DNA from: Annulohypoxylon bovei var. microspora
Lineage: Eukaryota > Ascomycota > Sordariomycetes > Xylariales > Hypoxylaceae
Assembly (NCBI GenBank): GCA_022836615.1
Contig: MU405252.1
Span: 1-64,000 of the forward strand
Direction: 5' to 3'
DNA: 64,000 nt
Shown here: one piece after another, positions 32,331 to 42,812 of the stretch
Layout of the letters: each line of letters opens with the position of its first letter
Numbering within the stretch: the first letter of the stretch is position 1
Notes under the pieces: generated by a model
Seen by the model: only the letters and a program-made list of their open reading frames with translations
The model's database searches: none
Told to the model about the DNA's origin: nothing
Position numbers and translations under genes: made by a program

Positions 32331-34401
32331 ATGGCCAATACCAAGATATCTTGGTTTTTCTTAGTCACTTACGCCAGTACATTGTCTCTGGCTCTCGGGC
32401 GCTACGGGGAAAACCTAACGGACGTGCTGCCAACGGTGGACCTAGGATATGAGGTTCATCAGGGTTCTGTAAATGTGCGTTCCTCTTGCGCAGATCTACC
32501 ATCAACAACAGCTCAATCTCCAAAAAAGACAAAAAAACAAACACAATTATTTAGGGACAAGCTTCTAAATGTACCCACGGGAAAGCTGACAGCTTGGACA
32601 GACAACGGGTAACTACTACACATTCAGCAACATACCATATGCAGAGCCGCCAGTAGGCGAATTACGTTTCCAGAAACCTATTCCCATAGCAGACACGGGG
32701 TTTCAAATAAACAATACAAAAATAGTAAATAATGGATATAATGGGGATGCGGTGATGTGCCCGCAGGCCTACCCGCAATGGGTCGTCAACCTCACCGCAG
32801 AGCGTCGCGGGCTCGACAAGGATGCAATGGCTGCTTCCCTTAATAACCCGGCGGGGCAGACGGAAGCGTGTTTAGTCCTCGATGTTTACGTGCCGGCAAG
32901 TATCTTCATGCGAGGAGTCGGTGCGGAAGGTAAGACTTTTTCCCGATCTTACAATAACAATCGGCGCGAATAATTAACAACTATGAGTCTCATAGCCCCG
33001 GTCCTCGTGTGGATCCACGGAGGCGGCTTCACATTCGGGTCTAAATCGTTCTACGGCAGCCCCTCCGGACTAATCGCGCAATCGCGGCGCAACGGGCAAG
33101 ACGGCATCATCGTGGTCTCGATCAATTACCGCCTAGGCCTGTTCGGGTGGCTGGCCGGCGATGACGTCACGCCCAACCTCGGGTTGTACGACCAGCGGCT
33201 CGCACTAGAATGGGTGCAGAAATACATCGCCTTGTTCGGCGGGAGTAAGGACGAGGTAACCGTCATGGGGGAAAGCGCTGGCGCTTCGAGTATCGTCCAC
33301 CATATCACCGCGTACGGCGGAAGTGCGACGGCGCCGTTCCAGAAGGCGGTTTCGCAATCGCCCGCTTTTCAGTTTAATATCGACTTGGCTGCGGGTTATA
33401 ATAAGACGTTAGCCGAAGCATCTAGGCAGCTCGGAACTGTGGTCGAGGGGGTGGCTGATCTACGCAAATTGCCGGTCGAAGCACTAATCGCCATCAACCA
33501 AGCGACCGTCATGCCAGCCCCTATCGGAACTTTCGGTTTCGGCCCTGGTCTCGATGGTGCTTACGTGCCAGATATTCCGCAGGTCCTCCTTTACGAAGGC
33601 AAATTCGACACCAGCGTTAGCGTAAGTTACCTCCCTCCCTTCATGTTGAGAGTAAGTCAACTCAACCATTTCCAAACTAACACCCCATCCTAGGTCCTCG
33701 CAAGCCACACATCCAACGAATCAGTCCCCTTCCTACCGGCCAACATCAGCACCCCCGCCGACGTGCTCGCATACGTGCGCGGCAGCCTACCGCAAGCCTC
33801 AGACTCTACCATTGAGACCCTGCTCACGGACGCGGCTCTATACCCAGATATCCTCAACAACAGCCTGCTGTACCCGTGGACGACGGAGTTCGGGCGCGCG
33901 GCGCGCATCGCGTCAGACATCGGGTTCGCGTGCACGGCGCGGTACCTAGCTTCCGCGTGGCGGAACGACACCGATCCCAATCCCAATCCCAGCGCTTATG
34001 CTGGCCCTAATCCTGGCGCTAATGCGAAAGCCAATGCTAATGCTAACGCCGCGGCATACGCGTACATATTTGCATACCCGCCGGGCTGGCACGAGACGGA
34101 TGTACCGTACATCTTCTTCGATGGGGATACTTCGACGCTTAACAACGGACTACCCGTCGACGGGATGTTAGCTACGCAGCTGCAGGACTACATCGTCGGG
34201 TTTGTGAAGTACGGAGATCCGAATGCCGGGGTAGGATATGGCGGGTATAATAGGACGGCTCTACCGGTGCGGTTCCCGGTTTACGGGACCGAGAGTAGGG
34301 TGCTAGAATTGGGATATGATGGGTTTAAGGAGGGGGTGGATGATTTGAAGGGGGAAAGGTGCGAGTGGATACAGAGGGCTATGGTTGATGGGAGGTTATG
34401 A
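32331..34401 (+). CDS. Secreted type-B carboxylesterase, second copy
   Basis: Exons 32331-32474, 32602-32929, 32996-33621 and 33694-34401 give 601 aa, all in phase. Same family and plan as the gene at 325-2236: a signal peptide (MANTKISWFFLVTYASTLSL), VDLGYEVHQGSVN, GNYYTFSNIPYAEPPVGELR, LVWIHGGGFTFGS, INYRLGLFGWLAGD, the nucleophile elbow GESAGAS, and a C-terminal GWHETDVPYIF with the catalytic His. Odd feature: a low-complexity insert of about 30 residues between CTARYLASAW and YIFAYPPGW, built of N/P/A repeats (DPNPNPSAYAGPNPGAN, then KANANANA). It sits next to the catalytic His region and is absent from the first copy. Four exons in each copy support a shared origin. The substrate is unknown. 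Confidence 0.92.
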
Positions 34402-34686
34402 TTTATGGGCTTCTCTTTCTATAAAGAGGCTTTGTATATCCTGGTGTTCTTCATTATCGCATTCAAACCGAGCAATTCCGATTAGTTAGAGGGTTAGTGC
34501 AAAGTATATAATACCTATAGTGTCATTGCATAAATCGAAATCCCCATTCCTTACTCGGTTAGAGAGGAAATTTCTAAAAGCCGAAAATTGACCGGCATCT
34601 CGTATGGTGACATCGTGTAATTTCAAATCGAAAGGTTTCAAGTTCTACGCAGCATTTCTCATTAATAATTAATAGTCAGTGATTTA

Positions 34687-36296
34687 ATGATGGTTGAGGT
34701 CATAGAATGGGTATCCACAAGCCTGTGGACTGCGCTTGTAGCTCTCGTTGTCTACTTGTTCCGAGTGAACCAGCTCCTTAGCGGGACACCGGACGGGATC
34801 CGAAAGCTGTCGGGTTCGCGCTGGACGCCGATCCAACTCAAGGAAACCTACGAGAGGCTACAGGTCAATCCAATTGACTACACCGACAAACTTCCCCCGA
34901 AACTGGAACGTCGGTATATCGTGACAGGCGGCTCGGGTAAGTTGATTCATGCAAGACTCGATTCCCGTTCGTGCATGTAGAGAAAGCAAATCTAAAGCCA
35001 ATCCTCCCGGTCTAGGGCTCGTTGGCGGTTTCATCGTGCTACAACTCTTAGCTCGGGGTAATCCACCCGAGAGTATCCGCATCATCGATATCCGGAAGAC
35101 GGAGCGGAACGATATGCGCACGGGTCCGGCTGCAGAGATTGAGTTCGTGAAGACGGATATCACGTCGGTTAATTCAGTCGAAACTGCCTTTGCGCTTCCG
35201 TGGAATCCGAGAGTAGCCTACCTCCCTTTGACAGTGTTCCACACTGCAGCCGTCATCTTGGCTTCTGAGAGATCCAAGTTTCAGTACGCTTTCCCGGAAG
35301 CCGTCAACGTGAGAGGTACGAAGAATGTACTAGCGGCCGCCCGCAAAGCCGGTGCGGATGTCTTTAGTTCCACGTCATCCGGCTCTATTTCCATCCAGCC
35401 TGTTGAGCCATTCGTCGCACCATGGGAACGTTCACCGAGACATTTTTGGCAAACCCTGGACGTAAAGGATTTCTTTGTCCCTTTAAGGGAACGCGAAGAG
35501 TACTTTGCCAATTACCCGGCTTCGAAAGCAGTTGCGGAGAGATTCGTCTGTAGTGAGAATAGCGAAGACTTCCGCACCGGATGCATACGGCCGGCAAATG
35601 GTGTCTACGGGAACCCAACGGATAACACCGTTGGTGACCCTCTAGCTAGAACGATTTTGCCAACGTAAGTGTCCCTCTTCCAAATTTGGAATTAATGTGC
35701 TTATGAATGATAATAGCTGGGTTCCCCATATTGTGCAGAGTTTCGTGCACGGCGCAAATGTAGCCATCGCTCATCTGCAACATGAGGCTGTGCTCGCTCG
35801 ACCCTGGCCGGAAAGCAGCATACACGCGGGTCGACCATTCGTGGTAACGGATCCCAACCCCCCAATCACGTATAGCGATCTGTATACCGCGATCGGGACA
35901 TTGTCCGTACATCCATTCCGCACGATTAATGTGCCGCCCATCGTGATTCTCCTGCTCGCTCATGCAATCGAGATCTACGGTGATCTACCATACAGGTATC
36001 CCTTTCTCCGCAAAGTATTGCCCGAGCTTAAAGGTGATATTAGGCACCTCAAGCCAGGCATTATGTCAATATGCACTCATCTAGTGGCATCGAACAATGA
36101 GGTCGAGAAGCCAGTCTCTCAGGGCGGGCTGGGGTACTCCGGCGTGCTTACGACGCTCGAGGGCATGACGTCGGAAATACTGGAATGGAATAGGGAACAC
36201 GTGAATGATGTAAAGACGAGAAAAGCGTACACGACGTCGATCTCGCTGGCAGAACAAATCCAGAAACTCTGGGATGTGGGAGGGAGCTCGGGTTAG
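34687..36296 (+). CDS. 3-beta-HSD/Erg26-like NAD(P)-dependent dehydrogenase
   Basis: Exons 34687-34936, 35016-35664 and 35717-36296 give 492 aa. Extended SDR of the 3-beta-hydroxysteroid dehydrogenase family; the best known fungal member, Erg26, is the sterol-4-alpha-carboxylate 3-dehydrogenase of ergosterol synthesis. Seen: an N-terminal membrane anchor (about residues 12-30, LWTALVALVVYLFRVNQLL); the NAD-binding motif TGGSGLVGGF, formed only after splicing; IRIIDIRKTE, the acidic-residue end of beta2; VNVRGTKNVL; and the catalytic YPASK. A helical C-terminal region with a second hydrophobic segment (VPPIVILLLAHAIEIYG) follows. Longer and more divergent than Erg26 itself, so probably a paralogue for another sterol or secondary substrate. 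Confidence 0.85.
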
Positions 36297-37928
36297 GATC
36301 AAAGTTGATAATCATTCATGCAAACAACGCGTACAAAACGTCGTTTGCATAGAGAAACCATTTCTGCCCTAAACATTTAATGATACCAGATGATATATCA
36401 AATGAAAATGACTGATGACCGAGGGGCAATGGGTGATGACGATTCATTATACTCCATCTGTGCGGTGGCTTTGCATGTTTTGCATTTTTTTTGTGTGTGC
36501 ATCGACGTCCGGGGGCGACAGAAGAGTGACAAATGCGATACCGCATTTGATGACGTTGATTTATGCGCATATTCGTTGAGACTGCGCCTGACAAAACGTC
36601 CACGAATCACTTATCAGACTATCAGCCAGCCAGCCACCCTATCAATAACGTTCTAACTTGAAAGTTTAGAATAGGTGACACGAGGATTTAGGTTAGCCTC
36701 TAAGTGGCAGTTGCTTGAATGCACCATCAGGCCTTCAGTACCGTGTATGCATAGTTCTTTCTATGCATCATTCCAAGTGGAGGCTCTTTTCCACTTCGTC
36801 TTTCGTCCTTCCCTTATCTTCATGTACCCAAGCAGCCAAGAAGGTTAGGTGCTACGTATTCCACTTCTCAATCGGTTCTTCCATTCGGACATATTTTCCG
36901 GATTACATGACTACATACTTATTACAAACATACTGTCTCTAAAGATGTATGCAAAGCATTGTTCTGTCGAACAGTAGCGCATCACGAAATATGTCCCTAA
37001 GCCTTAGAAAACCCCAGATTTCGAATTTGATGGAAGTGTTCGCAACTTGTTCCCCTCAACAAAATGGAGTTACATCTGCCCTTTTAATGGACCGCATTTG
37101 CTGATTTCCTGAAACGTGGGTTGCCCCTGCATTGGCTATGCAGCCGCCTTATCCTGGACGGGTAAAGCCTTATGCACGTTGGCAGGGTTGGGGAAGTCTT
37201 ATCAGGTTAATCAGGCAAGTTGTGGGGTCAATTGAGAGGGTAGCACGTGCTGCTAGCGATCTTAGTTCGGCGCCAGCGCCAGGAACGCACTAGCTTACCG
37301 AACTTTCCAGCACTGGCCACCCCGCTGCCCCATATCCCGCCTGCTCGCGTGTTTTTTAGTGGCCGGTTCACTGGCTAAATAGGCTTAGACAGACTGCGCG
37401 CCTAGGGAGGCCAAAGCCTAAAACTTACTAGTTGGCTTAGCTAATTGCAGCTGAAGATTTCGTCTAATTGTTCTCTCCCCATATTCCTTGTCCCTTTCCA
37501 GTCTCTTTTCTAATATGTATGTAAACTTCTTCCCCTGTCCAACACTTTTCTATCCACTCGCTCTCTTTTTTTCTTGTTTCCCAACCACCAACTGCTATTC
37601 CTTGCTAGTCGTCGTAATACGAATACATAATCGGAGAACACAGGACTGTTCCCGTTCCCTCGTTTATCACAAGTAACCACACATCAATCGCTACAGTATA
37701 CACGCTTTCACTCCATATACTAAGCGTAACACCCACACCTATTCCTTTGAAAGGCAATAGACAATTGAGGACGTACACATACACGGAGAATCGGGAAGCA
37801 CGATTGACTCGTTTACCAATTTGTCTCGGTCATATAATAGCCATTGGACGATAAAGCCATCGACTTGTATTACTCAGGGTGAAAGATAACTTGAAATACA
37901 GCGGTTGGAAACCTTCCAAATCATCACG
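36297..37928. other. Long intergenic region and CT-rich 5' leader
   Basis: About 1.6 kb without a supported gene. CT-rich tracts at 37470-37600 look like the promoter or 5' UTR of the next gene. Short open frames in 36390-36940 have no domain, signal peptide or second exon. Confidence 0.5.
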
Positions 37929-38309
37929 ATGCCGAGTATATTCGAGAAGATCCAAGCCAAGCTCGAGCTGTTCCGACTTGAGCAGCGGTACACACGCAAC
38001 CGCCATCGCCGCTCTGCATTCATCAGCAACGCCATCTACGTCGACGGCGAGTACATTTACCAGACTCCCAACAACACCGGCTCGTCTACCAACAGCTCTT
38101 CTACGTCTGCCTCGTCACCGATGGAAGAGACTAGCAGGCGCCACAGTGTGGTCATCGAGGAGCCTAGCAGGCACTTCACCGAGCCGACACCACCGCAGAA
38201 GAAGCGGCTAAACAGATTCTCATCGATGCCCGGATTTGGTTCTATGACAAAGAGCAGCAGCTCCCGCGATTGGAGAACGAGCACAGTTGATGTAAACGAG
38301 GTGCGCTGA
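37929..38309 (+). CDS. Small conserved fungal protein, Ser-rich
   Basis: Single exon, 126 aa from the ATG of MPSIFEKIQAKLELFRLEQR; the frame upstream lacks an ATG. A charged helical N-terminus (residues 1-30) is followed by RSAFISNAIYVDGEYIYQ, which looks like a conserved core. A Ser/Thr/Arg-rich, probably disordered tail follows with possible phosphorylation sites (RFSSMP, KRLNRFSS). No membrane segment or signal peptide. I do not recognise a named family. The long CT-rich leader upstream is typical of an expressed, regulated fungal gene. Confidence 0.65.
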   Translation: MPSIFEKIQAKLELFRLEQRYTRNRHRRSAFISNAIYVDGEYIYQTPNNTGSSTNSSSTSASSPMEETSRRHSVVIEEPSRHFTEPTPPQKKRLNRFSSMPGFGSMTKSSSSRDWRTSTVDVNEVR

Positions 38310-39527
38310 GCACCTATATCTCATGGCAATAGCCAATTGAAGAAAAGTAAAACGAAACAAGCAATCATATGCTGGTGTACATGGCTTATTTTGGGACTTC
38401 TGGATTCTGGATATACTACCTTGGCGAGAGACTGCAACTCTCCATTAGCCCTCACGGGTTCTTACGACAATCGTTCCGGTGGTTCTTTGTGTTGTATTAA
38501 ATCATCAAACACGGTGGTACATGATCCCAATTGTGTGGAAAGCTTTTGGATGTGGCGCTCCGGTTTGATTTTTCGATTGTATATATTATTTCTCTCATGA
38601 CACGGGGGGAAAAATCGAACGTTACTTTTAAAGCATTCAACATACGCTTAGTGTCTCGTGACTCAGCACTCGCATATTTTAGTTAAGAGACTAATAAATT
38701 TCCATGTGGCACACGGGCGATTTCACTTGGTGAGACTTAGTCGCAGTTCTGAAGAAAATATTTATGCCCAATGATGACGTTGAATGCCGTTGCGGCGTAA
38801 GACATACAGATCGGCCTGTCGATAGGTTGTCGCAACAGTGCTACTCTGAACTGAATAGGAGGGTCGAAATGTGCCCCGATTGGGGTTCGGGACGAATCCT
38901 CTTGACCATATGTGGTGGTTTCATGGTACTATACCCCTTTTATAACACCACCAGATCTGAATGGGCTAATTGTAAGACTATTGACGGGTTGCAACGCTTC
39001 AGGGCACAAGTTGGATTCAACATGGTTTTCACAATTTAAGATGCCCATTTTAGCTAGATAGCAATGTGCTATGTTCTAATGGAATAATTCATCCAGATAC
39101 CACCCTTTCTTAATCTTATTCATAATTTAAGTTGAACTCCACGTTACAATCATATTACTACACTACATAAACAGACTTCCGATCTAGTATCAGAACAATT
39201 CACTTGCGCGTGCTGCTCGATATACGTTCATGTAGTATTTAGCGAAATATATATCGCTAGATCATCCATGAACACCAAAGGAACCAATGCACCGTATCTG
39301 TACAACTTGGAATAACTACGCTTTGCGCCGTAGTTCCAAGGATTGACTACCTATAAATCTATCTAGATCCCCCACCCGGGGTAAAATCTCTGTCCTGAAG
39401 CCCAGCTCAAGTTAAGCCGCGAGCCGGGCGACGCTCTCTCATCTATCGTTCCAACATGCAGACTGCTAGTCGCGTACCATTAATCCACCATCTTTCTACA
39501 CATGATCTCCGTACATGATCTACCAAT
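38310..39527. other. Intergenic, with one weak small open frame
   Basis: No firm gene. A plus-strand ATG-led frame at 38764-39039 (91 aa; MPNDDVECRCGVRHTD, with hydrophobic ILLTICGGFMVLYPF) could be a small protein, but nothing supports it beyond being open. Confidence 0.4.
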
Positions 39528-40190
39528 CTAGGCAGAGGTGTCGTTCAACGCGCGAGCTCTAAAGTTGACTCTCTTGACTTGCGGGGCGCGCTTCTCGGTC
39601 TCAGCTTCAGAGCTGTTGAGAGCTCGTGCGACTGTTACAGTGCTGCTGTTAGCTATCTGTTTCACACAATCACTTAGTTTAGGTAACACGTACATAGTGA
39701 GAGAACTTCCTTCTCATCAGACGAATTGAGGGCTCTTGGGACTTCTGTTTTTTATGGTCAGCAACAGTTGGCTAGCAACCATGTTGGGATGCTATCGCAC
39801 ATACCTAGAGAACGAGCCTCGTTTCCTCCTCCGATCGACGTAGAGTTCGAGGCACGAACACTCACAGACCTAGGTATGTTCTCGGTTTCGTTGGAGGCCC
39901 TGCTTCCCATCTTGGTTCGAGGCACTGAGGACATTGTTAGTAAATTATCACACGGCATACTCAATAGTATCCATACCTAGTTCCAATGCTCGAGCAGCAA
40001 TCTCAAAGGCTAATGACTTAGTTAGCAAAACCTAACTATTTCTCTCCGTGCTCACTTCTGAGCATCGTAGACAAGGCGTAGAAAACATACGGCTGGCCGA
40101 GAGGGCTCTCCTCTCATTGGCAAATACTGGCGTGCCCGTCACGAAAGAGCTGGCGACGGCCAGGAAAACGATGGCGAAAACGTTCTTCAT
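39528..40190 (-). CDS. Cryptic five-exon secreted protein with RAxN-sequon repeats
   Basis: Exons on the minus strand: 40190-40091, 40009-39977, 39924-39805, 39744-39694 and 39631-39528 (135 aa). All four introns (52-81 nt, with GTATGT/GTATGG/GTACGT donors and TGCTAAC, TACTAAC or similar branch points) are phase 1, so the three internal exons (33, 120 and 51 nt) are symmetric modules that can be duplicated or skipped without breaking the frame. Exon 1 encodes a clear signal peptide, MKNVFAIVFLAVASSFVTG. The mature part is repetitive: RRALSAS, AARALEL, SRASNETEN, VRASNSTS, EARSL, PRALNSSDEKE, ARALNSSEAETEKR, RARALNDTSA. Five repeats carry an N-x-S/T sequon, and Lys/Arg pairs (EKR, VKR) precede the last units. 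No Cys remains in the mature protein. It matches no family I know and could be a kexin-processed or heavily glycosylated secreted precursor. Confidence 0.72.
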
Positions 40191-42812
40191 GTTGTCTGAT
40201 ATTTTTGATACTGCGAATGTGTCTTGACGGGTTCTAATTCTGCTGCTGGCAGGGAGTAGATGGTTTCCTTTGTAGTCGAGCTGTATTAAGCTATAACGTC
40301 ACGTTAGTCGTCATGGTTGTGATACAGGATGGGGGAATCCGGCCTCTGCGACTTACATAGGTATAGTCTCAAGCGATGCAACGCGAGAAATCAGGTAGAA
40401 GATGGGGTACAAGAATTGAACGACTTGGCTGTGTACTACGCTGGAAGTTCTAAAATGGACCGAGAGGACCGGCAGAAGACAATATATACCTCATTGAGCA
40501 ACACCACATTCCTACAAACAAGTTCACAGGGAGATATTGGGATCACCCAACCCCCAGCAACATCGTGAGTGGTTGTTGGGATAGACATCCAGGGCCGAAC
40601 AGACCACCAGGTTATCCAAACATCGGGCTTCCTGGTCGCGTAGACTTGGCTACTACGAAGCGTTTCGAGCAGGCAGGCAGGTTTATCCCTCTAGTCTGCA
40701 CCGAGTTCGTGGGGGGTTGCTCCAGCCGCCACATGTTACCGCTCGAGTTCGCCCTTGTGTATCATTGCGACTGGATATTGGTGGGCGGATCTACACTCCG
40801 TGGAGCTTAACTTTACGTCCTAAGGGGCAGGACAAGTTTGCTCGAGACAACGTCAGATGGAAAAAGGGAGCGGCTTCCCGTGCCCGCTCCGCCACGGCCG
40901 CATCCCTTAAACGCTGGCCTCTTATCATACGAATACGGAGCTCGTTGGCCTGTGGTGAGCGCACATCAAACCGGACCGGTCCACAGCGCTAAGCATTTAG
41001 AGATAGACGATGGCCGGTGATCATCGGTGTACGGAAATCGAAGGGGGGCAACTGTGACAGGATCGACCAGTTAATCATCGCCGATCGTTCCCATTGGTGT
41101 CCGCCTTCAGCCTCTCGTTGCTATCCATTGGATGTTGATTAAACAATCTGATTAGAAGTTCTTCCAATGCTTAGCGTAACTTATATGATTGGCCACGTAT
41201 GATCCACATGCTATTTGAGAGCAATTGCGATATAAAGACACTCATGGGATATGTTTAAATGAAAGTCTCCTTCCAATTTCAGATGGTCATAATGTGCTGG
41301 CGCTTCTGTTGTGAAATGTTGAGATCAGTTACAAACGCTGAAAGGGTCATCGCATCAAGACTAAACATTGAACCGCCCAAACCGTCTAATACGCCACAAA
41401 GATAACCTCTAAGATAACCTCCTTAAAGAATGTCTAATCCCTTCAGCCCTATGAGACAATGTCTGATACATTGATAGACAAACAAATATGGACCATGATG
41501 TCATCTGTTCTTAAATTTCAGCTTCTAGTCTGCTCGTCTGCTGTCCTGAAACGTTGCCTGTTTAAAGGTGGCTGGTTAGTTGGCTTGGCTACCTCGTAAA
41601 AAGGAGTTCAAAACCGTTATAGTTAATAATATCTTTTCCTCGGTGAGATATGAAAACGGGCGGATAAACGTCGGGCCAGTGTATTCTCGAATTTCTATGT
41701 AGGTACCTAGGTACCTATGTAAGCTGGTAAGTCACTCACTTCTTTAATTCATCATCCTCTCAACTATCATTCCGGTCTCCGTCCCTCCCTTATCTCCTCG
41801 ATGCCGAGCATATTTCATAATGTGCCGTGTGGCAATAATTAGCCAACAAGACGAAGACGACCAAGATACTACTTCATCCGGAGTCCGAATCGATCGGGGT
41901 TTGATTTTGCCCCTGCCGGGCTGTGTGTCTGTGTCGGCCTCCGTGTCCAAGCTGGTGGCAAAGACATCGTAAATGCCACATCAGACACGGGGCGTCGGGG
42001 CTAAGCTTAGCTAGTCCAGCTGGCCAACTCTTCTGCCTACCTACTACTGCCCTACATAGTAATTACTTAATCATAGGTAGTAGCTCACGTCAGAGTCTAC
42101 AACCTACCAGCCTGGCGAGCGGCAAATAAAATCAAATGGTATTGGTAAATCGGTGTTCTCGGGTAAGCAGCTCAGTCCGATTGGTCGTATCGCCCCTAGT
42201 CGACTTCGAGGTTATTTGATGTTTGGTACGAAGTCGCCTCGCGTATACGTGGTTTGGTAGAAAGAGAAGAGGCGAGCTTCCTAAATTCACAGCCACGTCA
42301 GTCGTGCAATCACCTAATCTCCATATTCAACTTCTATCGCGATCGAACATGTAACGGGCATAATAGGTACCGAACGCTCAAGCTTTTCGTAAACTTCAAG
42401 AGTTGAACATTTCCTTCCCGTCAAAACTAATGTTTCCCGATATTGCCGTCGGGCGGAAATCGTACTTATTGGAAGGATCCCATGACAGCTATACATGGGA
42501 TGTATGTATGCCTAGGGTCAACTCGAACCTCGATACGTTGAAGGATGCCGCATGCTTTCTCCTTCACCGAAATGGTATGTTACTCTAGTATTAACGTAGG
42601 GCGCCAAAGTGAATATTTAGAAAGCTACCTCCACCACGTTTGCGAAACATTCCAATTGGTTTCTTTTAGAGCAACTAACTACTGACCATATCAAGCACCG
42701 CTTCCAGTAAAAATCGGTTGGAAGACTCTATCTAGTATGATATCACGCCGGATATGAAAGAACCACATATCTGAAGCATTTTCCAGGCGAGACAATATAC
42801 ATATATATCACC
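40191..42812. other. Long intergenic region
   Basis: About 2.6 kb between the repeat-secreted gene and the HET gene. Several short open frames (40329-41020, 41744-42129, 42403-42588) were inspected: no domain, signal peptide, or joinable exon was found. A tacctaggtacct palindrome lies near 41703. I see no reliable gene here. Confidence 0.5.

Noticed and set aside
40329..41020. Overlapping plus-strand frames as possible genes
   Set aside because: No signal peptide, domain or in-phase exon joins; amino-acid composition is not coding-like.
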